The notes below the pieces were generated by a model. It ran no database searches, had not been told where the DNA came from, and saw nothing but the letters and a program-made list of their open reading frames with translations. Of a stretch of DNA of 56,496 nt, positions 45,487 through 53,710 are shown piece after piece. The stretch comes from Syntrophales bacterium (GTDB lineage: Bacteria; Desulfobacterota; Syntrophia; Syntrophales; UBA4778), in assembly GCA_028712885.1 (NCBI GenBank), contig JAQTPK010000002.1, positions 91,876-148,371 of the forward strand, written 5' to 3'. The position numbers and the translations under genes were made by a program. Every line of letters begins with the position of its first letter. Position 1 is the first letter of the stretch.

Positions 45487-47031
45487 ATGCCGGACACCAA
45501 AAGAATAAAAGATCTCGAGCTCCTTTATGAAATAAGCACCAGCCTCAATCAGAGCTTTGACCTGAAAAAGACCCTTTACAGCGTCCTCGATATTCTGGCG
45601 AATTCGATCGGAATGATCAGGGGCACCATATTTATCCTGAACCCCCTTCGCGATGAGATAAGCATTGAGGTCGCCCACGGCCTTTCGCAGGGAGCGATTG
45701 AGAGGGGAAAATACAAGATCGGCGAAGGCATCACCGGCACGGTGATCCAGACCGGGAAGTCGGTCATCGTCCCGAAGATAAGCCAGGAGCCCATGTTCCT
45801 GAATCGTACCGCATCAAGAAAAAGCCACTCCAGCCAGGAATTGTCTTTCATCTGCGTCCCGATAAAAAAAGGCAGTCTCGTCGTAGGGGCTTTAAGCGTC
45901 GACCGTCTGTACGACGATTCCTTCTCGCTCACCGAGGGCGAAAATCTCCTGTCGGTTATCGCCACAATGATCGCCCAGCACGTGATAAACCTGGAAAACT
46001 TCTATCTGGAACAGGAACAGCTCCGGAAGGAAAACCAGCGCCTCAGGGGCGAACTCGGGAAGAAATTCCGCATCAACAATATCATTGGAAACAGCAGCAA
46101 AATGGCGGTTGTCTTCCAGATGATCTCACAGGTTTCCCAGAGCAACGCCACCGTGCTCATCCGGGGCGAAAGCGGCACGGGGAAGGAACTCGTGGCAAAC
46201 GCCATCCACTATGCGAGCCAGCGGGCGCGCAACCCGTTCGTAAAGGTAAATTGCGCCGCCATGCCTTCGAATCTGATAGAGAGCGAGCTTTTCGGCCACG
46301 AGAAGGGCTCGTTCACGGGAGCCATCCGGCAGAAGATCGGGAAATTCGAGCTGGCCAATAACGGGACTATTTTTCTGGATGAAGTGGGATCCATCGGAGT
46401 AGAAGTCCAGGTAAAGCTCCTCCGGGTTCTCCAGGAAAAAGAATTTGAGAGGGTGGGGGGATCGCATACGATTAAGACCGATGTACGGATCCTGGCGGCG
46501 ACCAACAAGAATCTTGAAGAGGCCATCGAAAAAGGGGTGTTCCGCGAGGACCTGTACTACCGGCTGAACGTCTTCCCGATATATCTGCCGCCCCTGAGGG
46601 AGCGCATGACCGACATCCTCATGCTGGCCGACTCCTTTCTCGAAAAATACGCCAAGGAAAACCACAGAAACGTGCGAAGCTTTTCCAAGGCGGCCATAGA
46701 CATGCTGATGATGTACGATTGGCCGGGCAACGTCCGGGAGCTGGAAAACTGCATCGAAAGGGCCGTCCTGCTGTGCGGGGACGAGGACATGATCCAGGCT
46801 TATCATCTCCCTCCCACGCTCCAGAGGGTCAAGATGTCATCCCTTTCGCCCGGGGCCACGCTGGAGGATACCGTCCAGCACCTGGAACGCGAAAAGATGA
46901 TAGATGCGCTGAGGACGACGCGGGGGAACATGGCCAAGGCGGCCCAGATACTCGGCGTAACGGAGCGCAAGTTCACCTACCGCGCCAAGAAATACGGGAT
47001 CGACTTTCACCGGTTCCGGGCCGAAGGTTAG
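45487..47031 (+). CDS. NifA-like sigma-54 activator (GAF-AAA-Fis)
   Basis: A 514-residue enhancer-binding protein. The N-terminal GAF domain (about 20-165) is followed by a sigma-54 AAA+ domain with Walker A GESGTGKE near 227, the sigma-54 contact loop GSFTGA (Ser variant of GAFTGA) near 274 and [15 protein letters not shown] Fis-type HTH is at about 475-510. No response-regulator receiver is present, so a ligand or partner protein probably signals through GAF. ATG 45487 follows CGGGAGG. It is the last gene of the run that begins at the sigma-54 promoter 34401, so it may activate its own operon and glnA (inference). Confidence 0.94.
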   Translation: MPDTKRIKDLELLYEISTSLNQSFDLKKTLYSVLDILANSIGMIRGTIFILNPLRDEISIEVAHGLSQGAIERGKYKIGEGITGTVIQTGKSVIVPKISQEPMFLNRTASRKSHSSQELSFICVPIKKGSLVVGALSVDRLYDDSFSLTEGENLLSVIATMIAQHVINLENFYLEQEQLRKENQRLRGELGKKFRINNIIGNSSKMAVVFQMISQVSQSNATVLIRGESGTGKELVANAIHYASQRARNPFVKVNCAAMPSNLIESELFGHEKGSFTGAIRQKIGKFELANNGTIFLDEVGSIGVEVQVKLLRVLQEKEFERVGGSHTIKTDVRILAATNKNLEEAIEKGVFREDLYYRLNVFPIYLPPLRERMTDILMLADSFLEKYAKENHRNVRSFSKAAIDMLMMYDWPGNVRELENCIERAVLLCGDEDMIQAYHLPPTLQRVKMSSLSPGATLEDTVQHLEREKMIDALRTTRGNMAKAAQILGVTERKFTYRAKKYGIDFHRFRAEG

Positions 47032-47037
47032 TGCGCC

Positions 47038-47064
47038 GCCGGGCTGAGCTGCGAGCCGGCTTTT
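47038..47064 (+). terminator. Probable terminator after the sigma-54 activator gene
   Basis: GCCGGGCT (47038-47045) can pair with AGCCGGC (47054-47060) with one bulge, followed by TTTT. It would end the long glt-car-purF transcript. Confidence 0.5.
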
Positions 47065-47123
47065 CAACCGAAATACCCTTACTTTTAAACGAAATGACTG
47101 CCGTTTTTTTTCGGAACTCCCGG

Positions 47124-47152
47124 TTGACTTTATTGCAGTGGGGAGTTAGAAA
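47124..47152 (+). promoter_or_regulatory. Sigma-70-type promoter of pyrG
   Basis: TTGACT (47124-47129) and TAGAAA (47147-47152) are 17 bases apart, about 30 bases upstream of the pyrG ATG. Confidence 0.5.
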
Positions 47153-47176
47153 TTTGTCCGATCGGAACGGCGGTGA

Positions 47177-48787
<1,611 letters not shown>

Positions 48788-48791
48788 AAAA

Positions 48792-48931
48792 CGAAGTTGC
48801 GAAATTGCGAAGATGGGAAATTAGGAAACTGCTATACTATCCGGGTATTAGGTCCTGGGTAATCGGTCAGATAAGAGCTTTGAACTTTTCAGTCCCATAA
48901 ACCATTACCTGTAACCTATTACCCAATACCT
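48792..48931. repeat. Octad array plus inverted heptad arrays
   Basis: 48792-48831 holds five units of eight bases (CGAAGTTG, CGAAATTG, CGAAGATG and two GGAAA-starting units), the only eight-base period in the window. 48843-48870 holds GGGTATT, AGGTCCT, GGGTAAT and CGGTCAG. 48904-48931 holds ATTACCT, GTAACCT, ATTACCC and AATACCT, imperfect complements of the former. Confidence 0.92.
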
Positions 48932-48941
48932 GAAAAAGCCC

Positions 48942-49190
48942 ATGTTCCATATAGAAACCAGAACAAATTTATCCCCGGAAGAATGTGCAAAAAAACTCCG
49001 TCATTATTTCGGGACGGAAGGCCTCGGCCTGAAGCTTGTCGAGGAGTGTCCGGGACGGCTCCGCTTCGAGGGGGGAGGCGGTTTCGTCGAGGCGGAAATA
49101 TGCACGTCCGGAAAGGCTACCTCCGTCAATTTGATTACGCGGGAATGGGATTATCATGTCCGGAAGTTCCTGACCTTGCTCAAGTCGTAA
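48942..49190 (+). CDS. Small conserved-looking protein of unknown function
   Basis: An 82-residue protein. FHIETRTNLSPEECAKKLR suggests a helix after a short strand, and LRFEGGGGFVEAEIC with the late ITREWDYHVRKFL looks like a small alpha/beta fold with codon use like the neighbours. I do not recognise a named family. Heptad arrays lie on both sides, and its TAA stop is inside the first unit of the downstream array. ATG 48942 is the only good start. Confidence 0.6.
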   Translation: MFHIETRTNLSPEECAKKLRHYFGTEGLGLKLVEECPGRLRFEGGGGFVEAEICTSGKATSVNLITREWDYHVRKFLTLLKS

Positions 49191-49301
49191 AGCGTGAAGC
49201 GTCAGGCGTAAGGTGTCGCATTCTCAGGCTCAGGTCAAAAGAGTCGATCTGATTATGACAGCACACCTTTACACCTTACTCCTTACGCTTTACGCCTTAC
49301 G
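49186..49301. repeat. Inverted pair of heptad arrays
   Basis: 49186-49213 holds CGTAAAG, CGTGAAG, CGTCAGG and CGTAAGG. 49267-49301 holds CTTTACA, CCTTACT, CCTTACG, CTTTACG and CCTTACG, imperfect complements. The 53-base spacer has no visible gene. Confidence 0.94.
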
Positions 49302-49318
49302 ATGCTTTCCTGGAAATT

Positions 49319-49669
49319 ATGAGGACGATTCTTCACTGGGAGCCAAAGTCCGTCAGCAGGGAAACAACATTTCAGACGGACCTCGGCAAATGGCAGGACA
49401 TTGCAAGGAGCATGGCGGAGCTTGCGCGGGAAGTTTCCGCCGACCTTCGGCGTTCCGGATACCTCGCCCGGAACGTAGGGGTCAAGGTTCGTTTCAGCGA
49501 TTTCGAAACCGTGACGAGGGCCTCCACTCTGGAAAAGCCGGTCTGCTCCGAAGAGGAGATCCGAAAAGGGGCATTCGCCTGTCTGAAAAGGATCGATCTG
49601 GCCAAAAGGGTGCGGCTGATCGGGGTTAGAGCGGCAAAACTGGAAAAGATTGTAAGGAGTGAGGAGTAA
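49319..49669 (+). pseudogene. DinB (DNA polymerase IV) little-finger fragment
   Basis: A 116-residue open frame matching only the C-terminal little-finger domain of Y-family polymerases. EPKSVSRETTFQTDL begins at residue 8, then VGVKVRFSDFETVTRA and VRLIGVRAAKLEKI follow. The palm, fingers and thumb with the catalytic acids, normally about 230 residues, are missing. Upstream of the match there are only seven unrelated codons and then a heptad array. The TAA stop is also in a heptad unit. Either a deletion remnant or, less likely, a free-standing DNA-binding domain. Confidence 0.75.
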
Positions 49670-49770
49670 GTCGTAAGGTGTCAAGGCATGCTTGGCAAGC
49701 TGTGTGTACAAGGCTGATTTGCGTCCTTCTGAAGCACACCTTACGCCTGACGCTTTACGCTTTACGACCT
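49652..49770. repeat. Inverted pair of heptad arrays
   Basis: 49652-49686 holds GTAAGGA, GTGAGGA, GTAAGTC, GTAAGGT and GTCAAGG. 49736-49770 holds ACACCTT, ACGCCTG, ACGCTTT twice and ACGACCT, imperfect complements. The left array contains the stop of the DinB fragment and the right array the stop of the convergent yhbY. Confidence 0.94.
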
Positions 49771-50072
49771 TCCATGGGAACACGATACCGTCTCTTCTCG
49801 GGGACGGGATTCTCCCGGTAAAAAATCACGATGTGTCCCACGGATCCTACTGCTTCACTCCCTGTCAGCTTTGATAATTCTCCGGACAGGATTTTCTTCT
49901 CTTCTTTATGCTCCAGAAAACGTACTTTGACCAGCTCGTGATCCCGAAGCGCCTGGTCAAGCGCGGAAACAACTTCTGAGGAAACACCCTTTTTCCCGAC
50001 CTGCACAAGGGAACGCAGGGAATGGGCCTGCGCCCGGAGGTATTTTCTCTGGTAACCCTTGAGCGCCATCAT
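49755..50072 (-). CDS. yhbY: YhbY-family CRM domain RNA-binding protein
   Basis: A 105-residue CRM-domain protein. LKGYQRKYLRAQAHSLRSLVQVGKKG (residues 4-29 region, with the GKKG loop) and VKVRFLEHKEEKK match YhbY, a pre-50S ribosome-associated protein. ATG 50072 overlaps the upstream stop by ATGA; ATG 50069 is also possible. The last codons (RKA-stop) are made of heptad-repeat sequence. Confidence 0.93.
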   Translation of the reverse strand: MMALKGYQRKYLRAQAHSLRSLVQVGKKGVSSEVVSALDQALRDHELVKVRFLEHKEEKKILSGELSKLTGSEAVGSVGHIVIFYRENPVPEKRRYRVPMEGRKA

Positions 50073-50374
50073 GCCGGCTCCAGCACCTGTACGTCCATTC
50101 CGATGACCAGCTCCTTGACCCGCTTCCGGTATTCCGCCATATGGGGGGCTTTCAGGTGGGCCTTGAGCTCGTCAAGTCCTTCCCATTTCTCCAGGATAAC
50201 GACCGTGTTTTCCCGGAAACGGACCTGCGGCATTCCCGTCGGCAGATCGACGGCAGGTCCGTATTCGATGCATCCCGCCTCCTTCCGCACAGCCGGGACG
50301 ACGTTTTTGAATTCCTTGAGAAAATCGCCTCTTCTGCCTTCCGCAACCTCGACCGTCGCAATCACATGAATCAT
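50069..50374 (-). CDS. ABM-domain (YgiN-like) monooxygenase family protein
   Basis: A 101-residue ferredoxin-like-fold protein of the antibiotic biosynthesis monooxygenase family. MIHVIATVEVAEGRRGDFL, the GCIEYG segment, VILEKWEGLDELKAHL and the terminal HMAEY region are typical. Such proteins act on quinones or heme-like substrates or are of unknown role. It overlaps yhbY by four bases. Confidence 0.9.
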   Translation of the reverse strand: MIHVIATVEVAEGRRGDFLKEFKNVVPAVRKEAGCIEYGPAVDLPTGMPQVRFRENTVVILEKWEGLDELKAHLKAPHMAEYRKRVKELVIGMDVQVLEPA

Positions 50375-50449
50375 CCGTTTTCCTCCAGCCTGTTCAGGAA
50401 TGCCTCACCTTTTAACCGTTCTGAGCAATTTATTCAATATCTCTGAATA

Positions 50450-51244
50450 TTATCCTCTGGACCCGAGGCGCAGGCCGCCATGAATAAAGAATACGTCGCC
50501 CGCCAGCGCCTCGTTGCGGTAAAGTTCCCCTACCAGAGAAGCTATTTCCTCCGGTTCTATCAGCCGGCCGATGGGGACCTCCGCCAGTATTTTTTTCAGC
50601 GCATCCTGATTCATCCCCTTGACCATCGGCGTTCCCACGTATCCGGGCGCGATCGCAACGACCCTGATCATGTTTCCCAGGCCGCGGCGGATGAGCTCCG
50701 CAGTCAACACCTTCGGAAAAACGGACATGGCCGCCTTCGATGAAGAATAGTTGATCTGGCCCGCCGTGCCGAGTGATCCCGTCGACGAGACAAGGCAGAC
50801 GAGGCCCTTGCATTTGTTGTTCATCATCCTTTCCATGCACTCGCGCACGGTCAGAAAAACGCCGGTAAGATTGATGTCGATAACCGCTTTGAACTGATCG
50901 AGGGTCATTTTCCGGACGACCTTCCCCGACACCTTGTCGTAGGAAACCGTCATCGCGTCCTTGATGATGCCGGCAAAAGGCGCCACGAGATTTATCTGTC
51001 CATACCTGGCGATCGCCGTATCCGCGAGCTTTGCGTTGTCCTCTTCCGTGGTCACGTTGCAGAGGACCGGCGCCACATCGCCGCCCATCGCTTTCAACTC
51101 TTTTTCCGCCTGCTCGAGCAGCGGAGCAGAGATATCCGCTATCACGGCCTTTCCGCCGTTCCTGATCCAGTATTTCGCGACCTCGAACCCTATCCCCCCG
51201 CCGCCTCCGGTTACGACCGCAACAGAATCCCTGATCTCCAGCAT
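50450..51244 (-). CDS. SDR-family oxidoreductase
   Basis: A 264-residue classical short-chain dehydrogenase. VVTGGGGGIG is the cofactor loop (about 9-18), SSTGSLGTAGQINYSSSKAA holds the catalytic Ser and YxxxK, and PGYVGTPMVKGM follows. The substrate is unknown; acyl or polyol reductases are common neighbours in this family. ATG 51244 is preferred because GGAGG lies six bases upstream; ATG 51250 touches the site. Ends about 75 bp upstream of the ABM gene. Confidence 0.92.
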   Translation of the reverse strand: MLEIRDSVAVVTGGGGGIGFEVAKYWIRNGGKAVIADISAPLLEQAEKELKAMGGDVAPVLCNVTTEEDNAKLADTAIARYGQINLVAPFAGIIKDAMTVSYDKVSGKVVRKMTLDQFKAVIDINLTGVFLTVRECMERMMNNKCKGLVCLVSSTGSLGTAGQINYSSSKAAMSVFPKVLTAELIRRGLGNMIRVVAIAPGYVGTPMVKGMNQDALKKILAEVPIGRLIEPEEIASLVGELYRNEALAGDVFFIHGGLRLGSRG

Positions 51245-51374
51245 GTGCATCCTCCTTTTTATGCGCTTTCCGTTTCTTAACTCATTCGCCTTTCACATTC
51301 AAGTATGACGCACCATCAGCTTAAAACAAATAAGAATGCCGCATGAAACAAAACCCTTCAATATGATGTGCTAT

Positions 51375-51398
51375 TCCGATTTTCTTTTGCGAATCGGA
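51375..51398 (+). promoter_or_regulatory. Seven-base inverted repeat upstream of PEP-CTERM gene 1
   Basis: TCCGATT (51375-51381) and AATCGGA (51392-51398) flank ten bases, about 50 bases upstream of the start. A possible operator; no sigma-54 or clear sigma-70 element could be fixed in this 204-base divergent gap. Confidence 0.4.
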
Positions 51399-51448
51399 CT
51401 GTAAAGATTTTCACCAAATCCTGAATAAGAGGGAGGTGAAAAAGCGAT

Positions 51449-51976
51449 ATGAAGAAAATCTCTGCATTACTGTTTGCCCTGTTATTGCTGTGCTTCCTTG
51501 GAGGAACCGCCGCCGCCACCCCGTTCTCAGACAACATTCCCTTTTACGGTATGGATGTCTACGACAGTTACACATACACCCACACCCTGAACCTGAATCC
51601 TCCCGGCACATCCGTCAACTGGGCGACCCTGTCCATCCGGCACATGTTAAACCAGGACAGCGCTTTTTATGGAGAGGTCTGGTATGTCCGCGACGAGGAT
51701 AACGATTATATCGGGAGACTCAGCGAAAGCGTGAGCGGCTATGTCACCGACACGTTCACTCTGAGCCAGAGTATCCTCAATGAGATTACGGACAGCCTGC
51801 CCTGGCATCTCGAGGTTCGCCTCAGGGATGCGGATTACTGGGCCGGAGACAGGATCAGGCTCGACTGGTCCTGCCTGCAAGGCGATTACAACGAAGTCGT
51901 ACCCGAACCGGCGACCATGCTCCTCCTCGGCACCGGCCTGGCCGGTCTGGCTTACAAGCGCAGGAGAAAAAGCTGA
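51449..51976 (+). CDS. PEP-CTERM sorting-domain exported protein 1
   Basis: A 175-residue protein with a signal peptide (about 1-22, cleavage after an AAA segment). The mature region is rich in Tyr, Asp and Ser. The C-terminal tag starts with VPEPATMLLLGTGLAGLA and ends in a basic RRRKS tail: the PEP motif, helix and Arg cluster recognised by exosortase (EpsH/XrtA systems). It is likely exported and processed during exopolysaccharide secretion. Start ATG 51449 after GGGAGGTGA. No exosortase gene is in the window. Confidence 0.93.
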   Translation: MKKISALLFALLLLCFLGGTAAATPFSDNIPFYGMDVYDSYTYTHTLNLNPPGTSVNWATLSIRHMLNQDSAFYGEVWYVRDEDNDYIGRLSESVSGYVTDTFTLSQSILNEITDSLPWHLEVRLRDADYWAGDRIRLDWSCLQGDYNEVVPEPATMLLLGTGLAGLAYKRRRKS

Positions 51977-52000
51977 AGGGTACATTTGAGAATCCAGATA

Positions 52001-52035
52001 AAAAAAGGGGCCGGATAACATCCGGTCCCTTTTTT
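52001..52035 (+). terminator. Intrinsic terminator between the PEP-CTERM genes
   Basis: A-tract plus GGGGCCGGAT and ATCCGGTCCC plus T6 (52001-52035) give a long stem with a three-base loop and one G-T pair. Confidence 0.88.
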
Positions 52036-52214
52036 ACTTTGTCAGAAAACTCAGGCTTGAGCGCCCCCTGCCGTCAGCACAGCGTGTGCCTGGGCCGGAT
52101 ACGTACCCGGCATCAAGAAAAATTATGGAAATATAATCCTGCTTTCCTATTCTCTTCCGGATATCGAAAGCCTAAGATTTTTCAATCCAAGATAAAGGAG
52201 GTGAAAAACAATAG

Positions 52215-52742
52215 ATGAAGAGTGTCATCGCGGTAATTCTTGCCTTCATATTGCTGTGTCTGCCGGGAAGCTACGCATCCGCAGCGTCCTTCTCGAACCC
52301 GATAGACTGGAACAATTACCGGATAACCGACGGTTACTCCTACATACATGAACTCGGCATCGGGGCAGGCAATACCCTTGATTCGGCGCGTCTCGAGATC
52401 AGGCACTATGGGAACGAGGACTGGTGCTTTTTGGGTTTCGGGGAAATCTGGTTTGCCAGCGGAGGTAACAATATCCTCATCGGCAGGCTGAGCGACAGCT
52501 CGAACTCCTGGGTGACGGACTACTTCGACCTGAGCCAGGCGATACTGGACCAGATCGAAGCCTCTACTCCGTGGACGCTGACCGTCGAGCTTATGGAATA
52601 CACGTACCTCACTAACTGCCTCACGCTCGACTATTCGGTCCTGTCGGGAGAATACTCTGAGGTAGTTCCCGAGCCGGCGAGCATGCTCCTCCTCGGCACA
52701 GGTCTGGCGGGTTTGGCTTATCGCAGGCGCAAAAAAGACTGA
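52215..52742 (+). CDS. PEP-CTERM sorting-domain exported protein 2
   Basis: A paralogue of protein 1 with the same length (175). It has a signal peptide (about 1-23), a middle region with similar landmarks (a YSYIHEL near the start of the mature part, a shared R-x-SxSxSxWVTDxFxLSQxIL pattern) and the tag VPEPASMLLLGTGLAGLA with a basic tail. AAGGAGGTG lies 11 bases before ATG 52215. The 238-base gap before it holds the terminator of gene 1 and no other gene that I can see. Confidence 0.93.
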   Translation: MKSVIAVILAFILLCLPGSYASAASFSNPIDWNNYRITDGYSYIHELGIGAGNTLDSARLEIRHYGNEDWCFLGFGEIWFASGGNNILIGRLSDSSNSWVTDYFDLSQAILDQIEASTPWTLTVELMEYTYLTNCLTLDYSVLSGEYSEVVPEPASMLLLGTGLAGLAYRRRKKD

Positions 52743-52755
52743 TCGATCAGGCTGA

Positions 52756-52788
52756 AAACGGCAGGAGCGATGTTCCTGCCGTTTTTTT
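52756..52788 (+). terminator. Intrinsic terminator after PEP-CTERM gene 2
   Basis: AAACGGCAGGA (52756-52766) and TCCTGCCGTTT (52774-52784) with a seven-base loop, followed by a T-run to 52788. Confidence 0.92.
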
Positions 52789-52807
52789 GCCGAAATGCAT
52801 CCCCTGG

Positions 52808-52848
52808 GACGCAAAGGACCCGAAGATCTTTGCCTTTTTGTCTTTGCG
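52808..52848. repeat. Short degenerate inverted heptad repeat
   Basis: CGCAAAGGAC near 52811 opposes GTCTTTGCG ending at 52848, with an inner GAAGATC/CTTTGCC pair of roughly seven-base phase. It lies at the 3' end of purQ. Confidence 0.6.
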
Positions 52849-52855
52849 CGGCAAT

Positions 52856-53683
52856 TTAAAATTCTTTACTGCGTATAAATTCCACCGCGTTCCTGAAGAT
52901 AACCGCCCCCATGCCCTCTTCCGGAAGGTCCTCCCTTGTCCAGCGGGGGTGGTTCGTCCTGTGCAGATATGCCTCCGGATGAGGCATCATTCCGAAAAGG
53001 CGTCCGTCCTCGTTGCAGATGCCGGCAATGCCGTCTTCCGATCCGTTCGGGTTTTCCGGATAACTCTCGGCCGGTCCGGAATAATCGGGCCGGCTGTACC
53101 GGACGGCTACCTGCCCTTTTTTCTGCAGTCTCTTCAGAACCGCGGCGTCTCCGGCCATGAACTTGCCTTCCCCGTGCCTGACCGGCAGATACATCCCCTT
53201 CAGTCCCCTCGTGAAAATACACGGAGAAGACTCGTTCATTTTCAGGTGAACCCACCTGTCCTCGAAGCGCCCCGAGTCGTTGAAGCTAAGGGTCGCGGTC
53301 TGCCTGCCGTAGCTCCCTCCGAAAGCGGGCAGCAGTCCCAGCTTCACCATCAGCTGAAATCCGTTGCAGATTCCCAGCACCAGCTTTCCGGCGCGAATGA
53401 AGCGGAGAAACTGATCGTACAGCTTTTCCTTTCCCTCCCGGACGCCGGCATGCAGGATCCGATTGGCATTGGCCTTTGCCGAACCGAGATCGTCGCCGTC
53501 AAGAAATCCGCCGGGGAGATTCAGAAAATGGTAATCATCAAGACGCTTCTCTCCGTACAGGAGGTCGCTCATGTATACTATGTCCACTACGTCCGAGCCG
53601 GCCATCCTGCAGGCGTGGGCCATTTCCCTCTCGCAGTTCGTGCCGTTGCCCGTCAGCACGATTGATTTTACTTTTCTCGGCAT
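52856..53683 (-). CDS. purQ: Phosphoribosylformylglycinamidine synthase glutaminase PurQ
   Basis: A 275-residue class I GATase. VLTGNGTNCEREMAHAC and NLPGGFLDGDDLGSAKA start the domain; the nucleophile is in LGICNGFQLM and the His in MMPHPEAYLHR. It releases ammonia for PurL in purine synthesis. It is longer than the small Gram-positive PurQ (about 230). It lies 27 bp downstream of purL. Confidence 0.95.
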   Translation of the reverse strand: MPRKVKSIVLTGNGTNCEREMAHACRMAGSDVVDIVYMSDLLYGEKRLDDYHFLNLPGGFLDGDDLGSAKANANRILHAGVREGKEKLYDQFLRFIRAGKLVLGICNGFQLMVKLGLLPAFGGSYGRQTATLSFNDSGRFEDRWVHLKMNESSPCIFTRGLKGMYLPVRHGEGKFMAGDAAVLKRLQKKGQVAVRYSRPDYSGPAESYPENPNGSEDGIAGICNEDGRLFGMMPHPEAYLHRTNHPRWTREDLPEEGMGAVIFRNAVEFIRSKEF

Positions 53684-53710
53684 TCTCCGCCCCGTCTGCT
53701 GTTTTTAATT

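Noticed and set aside
51361-51448. Sigma-54 promoter before the first PEP-CTERM gene
   Set aside because: A TTTTGC is present but the -24 position reads CCGA instead of TGGC, so the match is poor.
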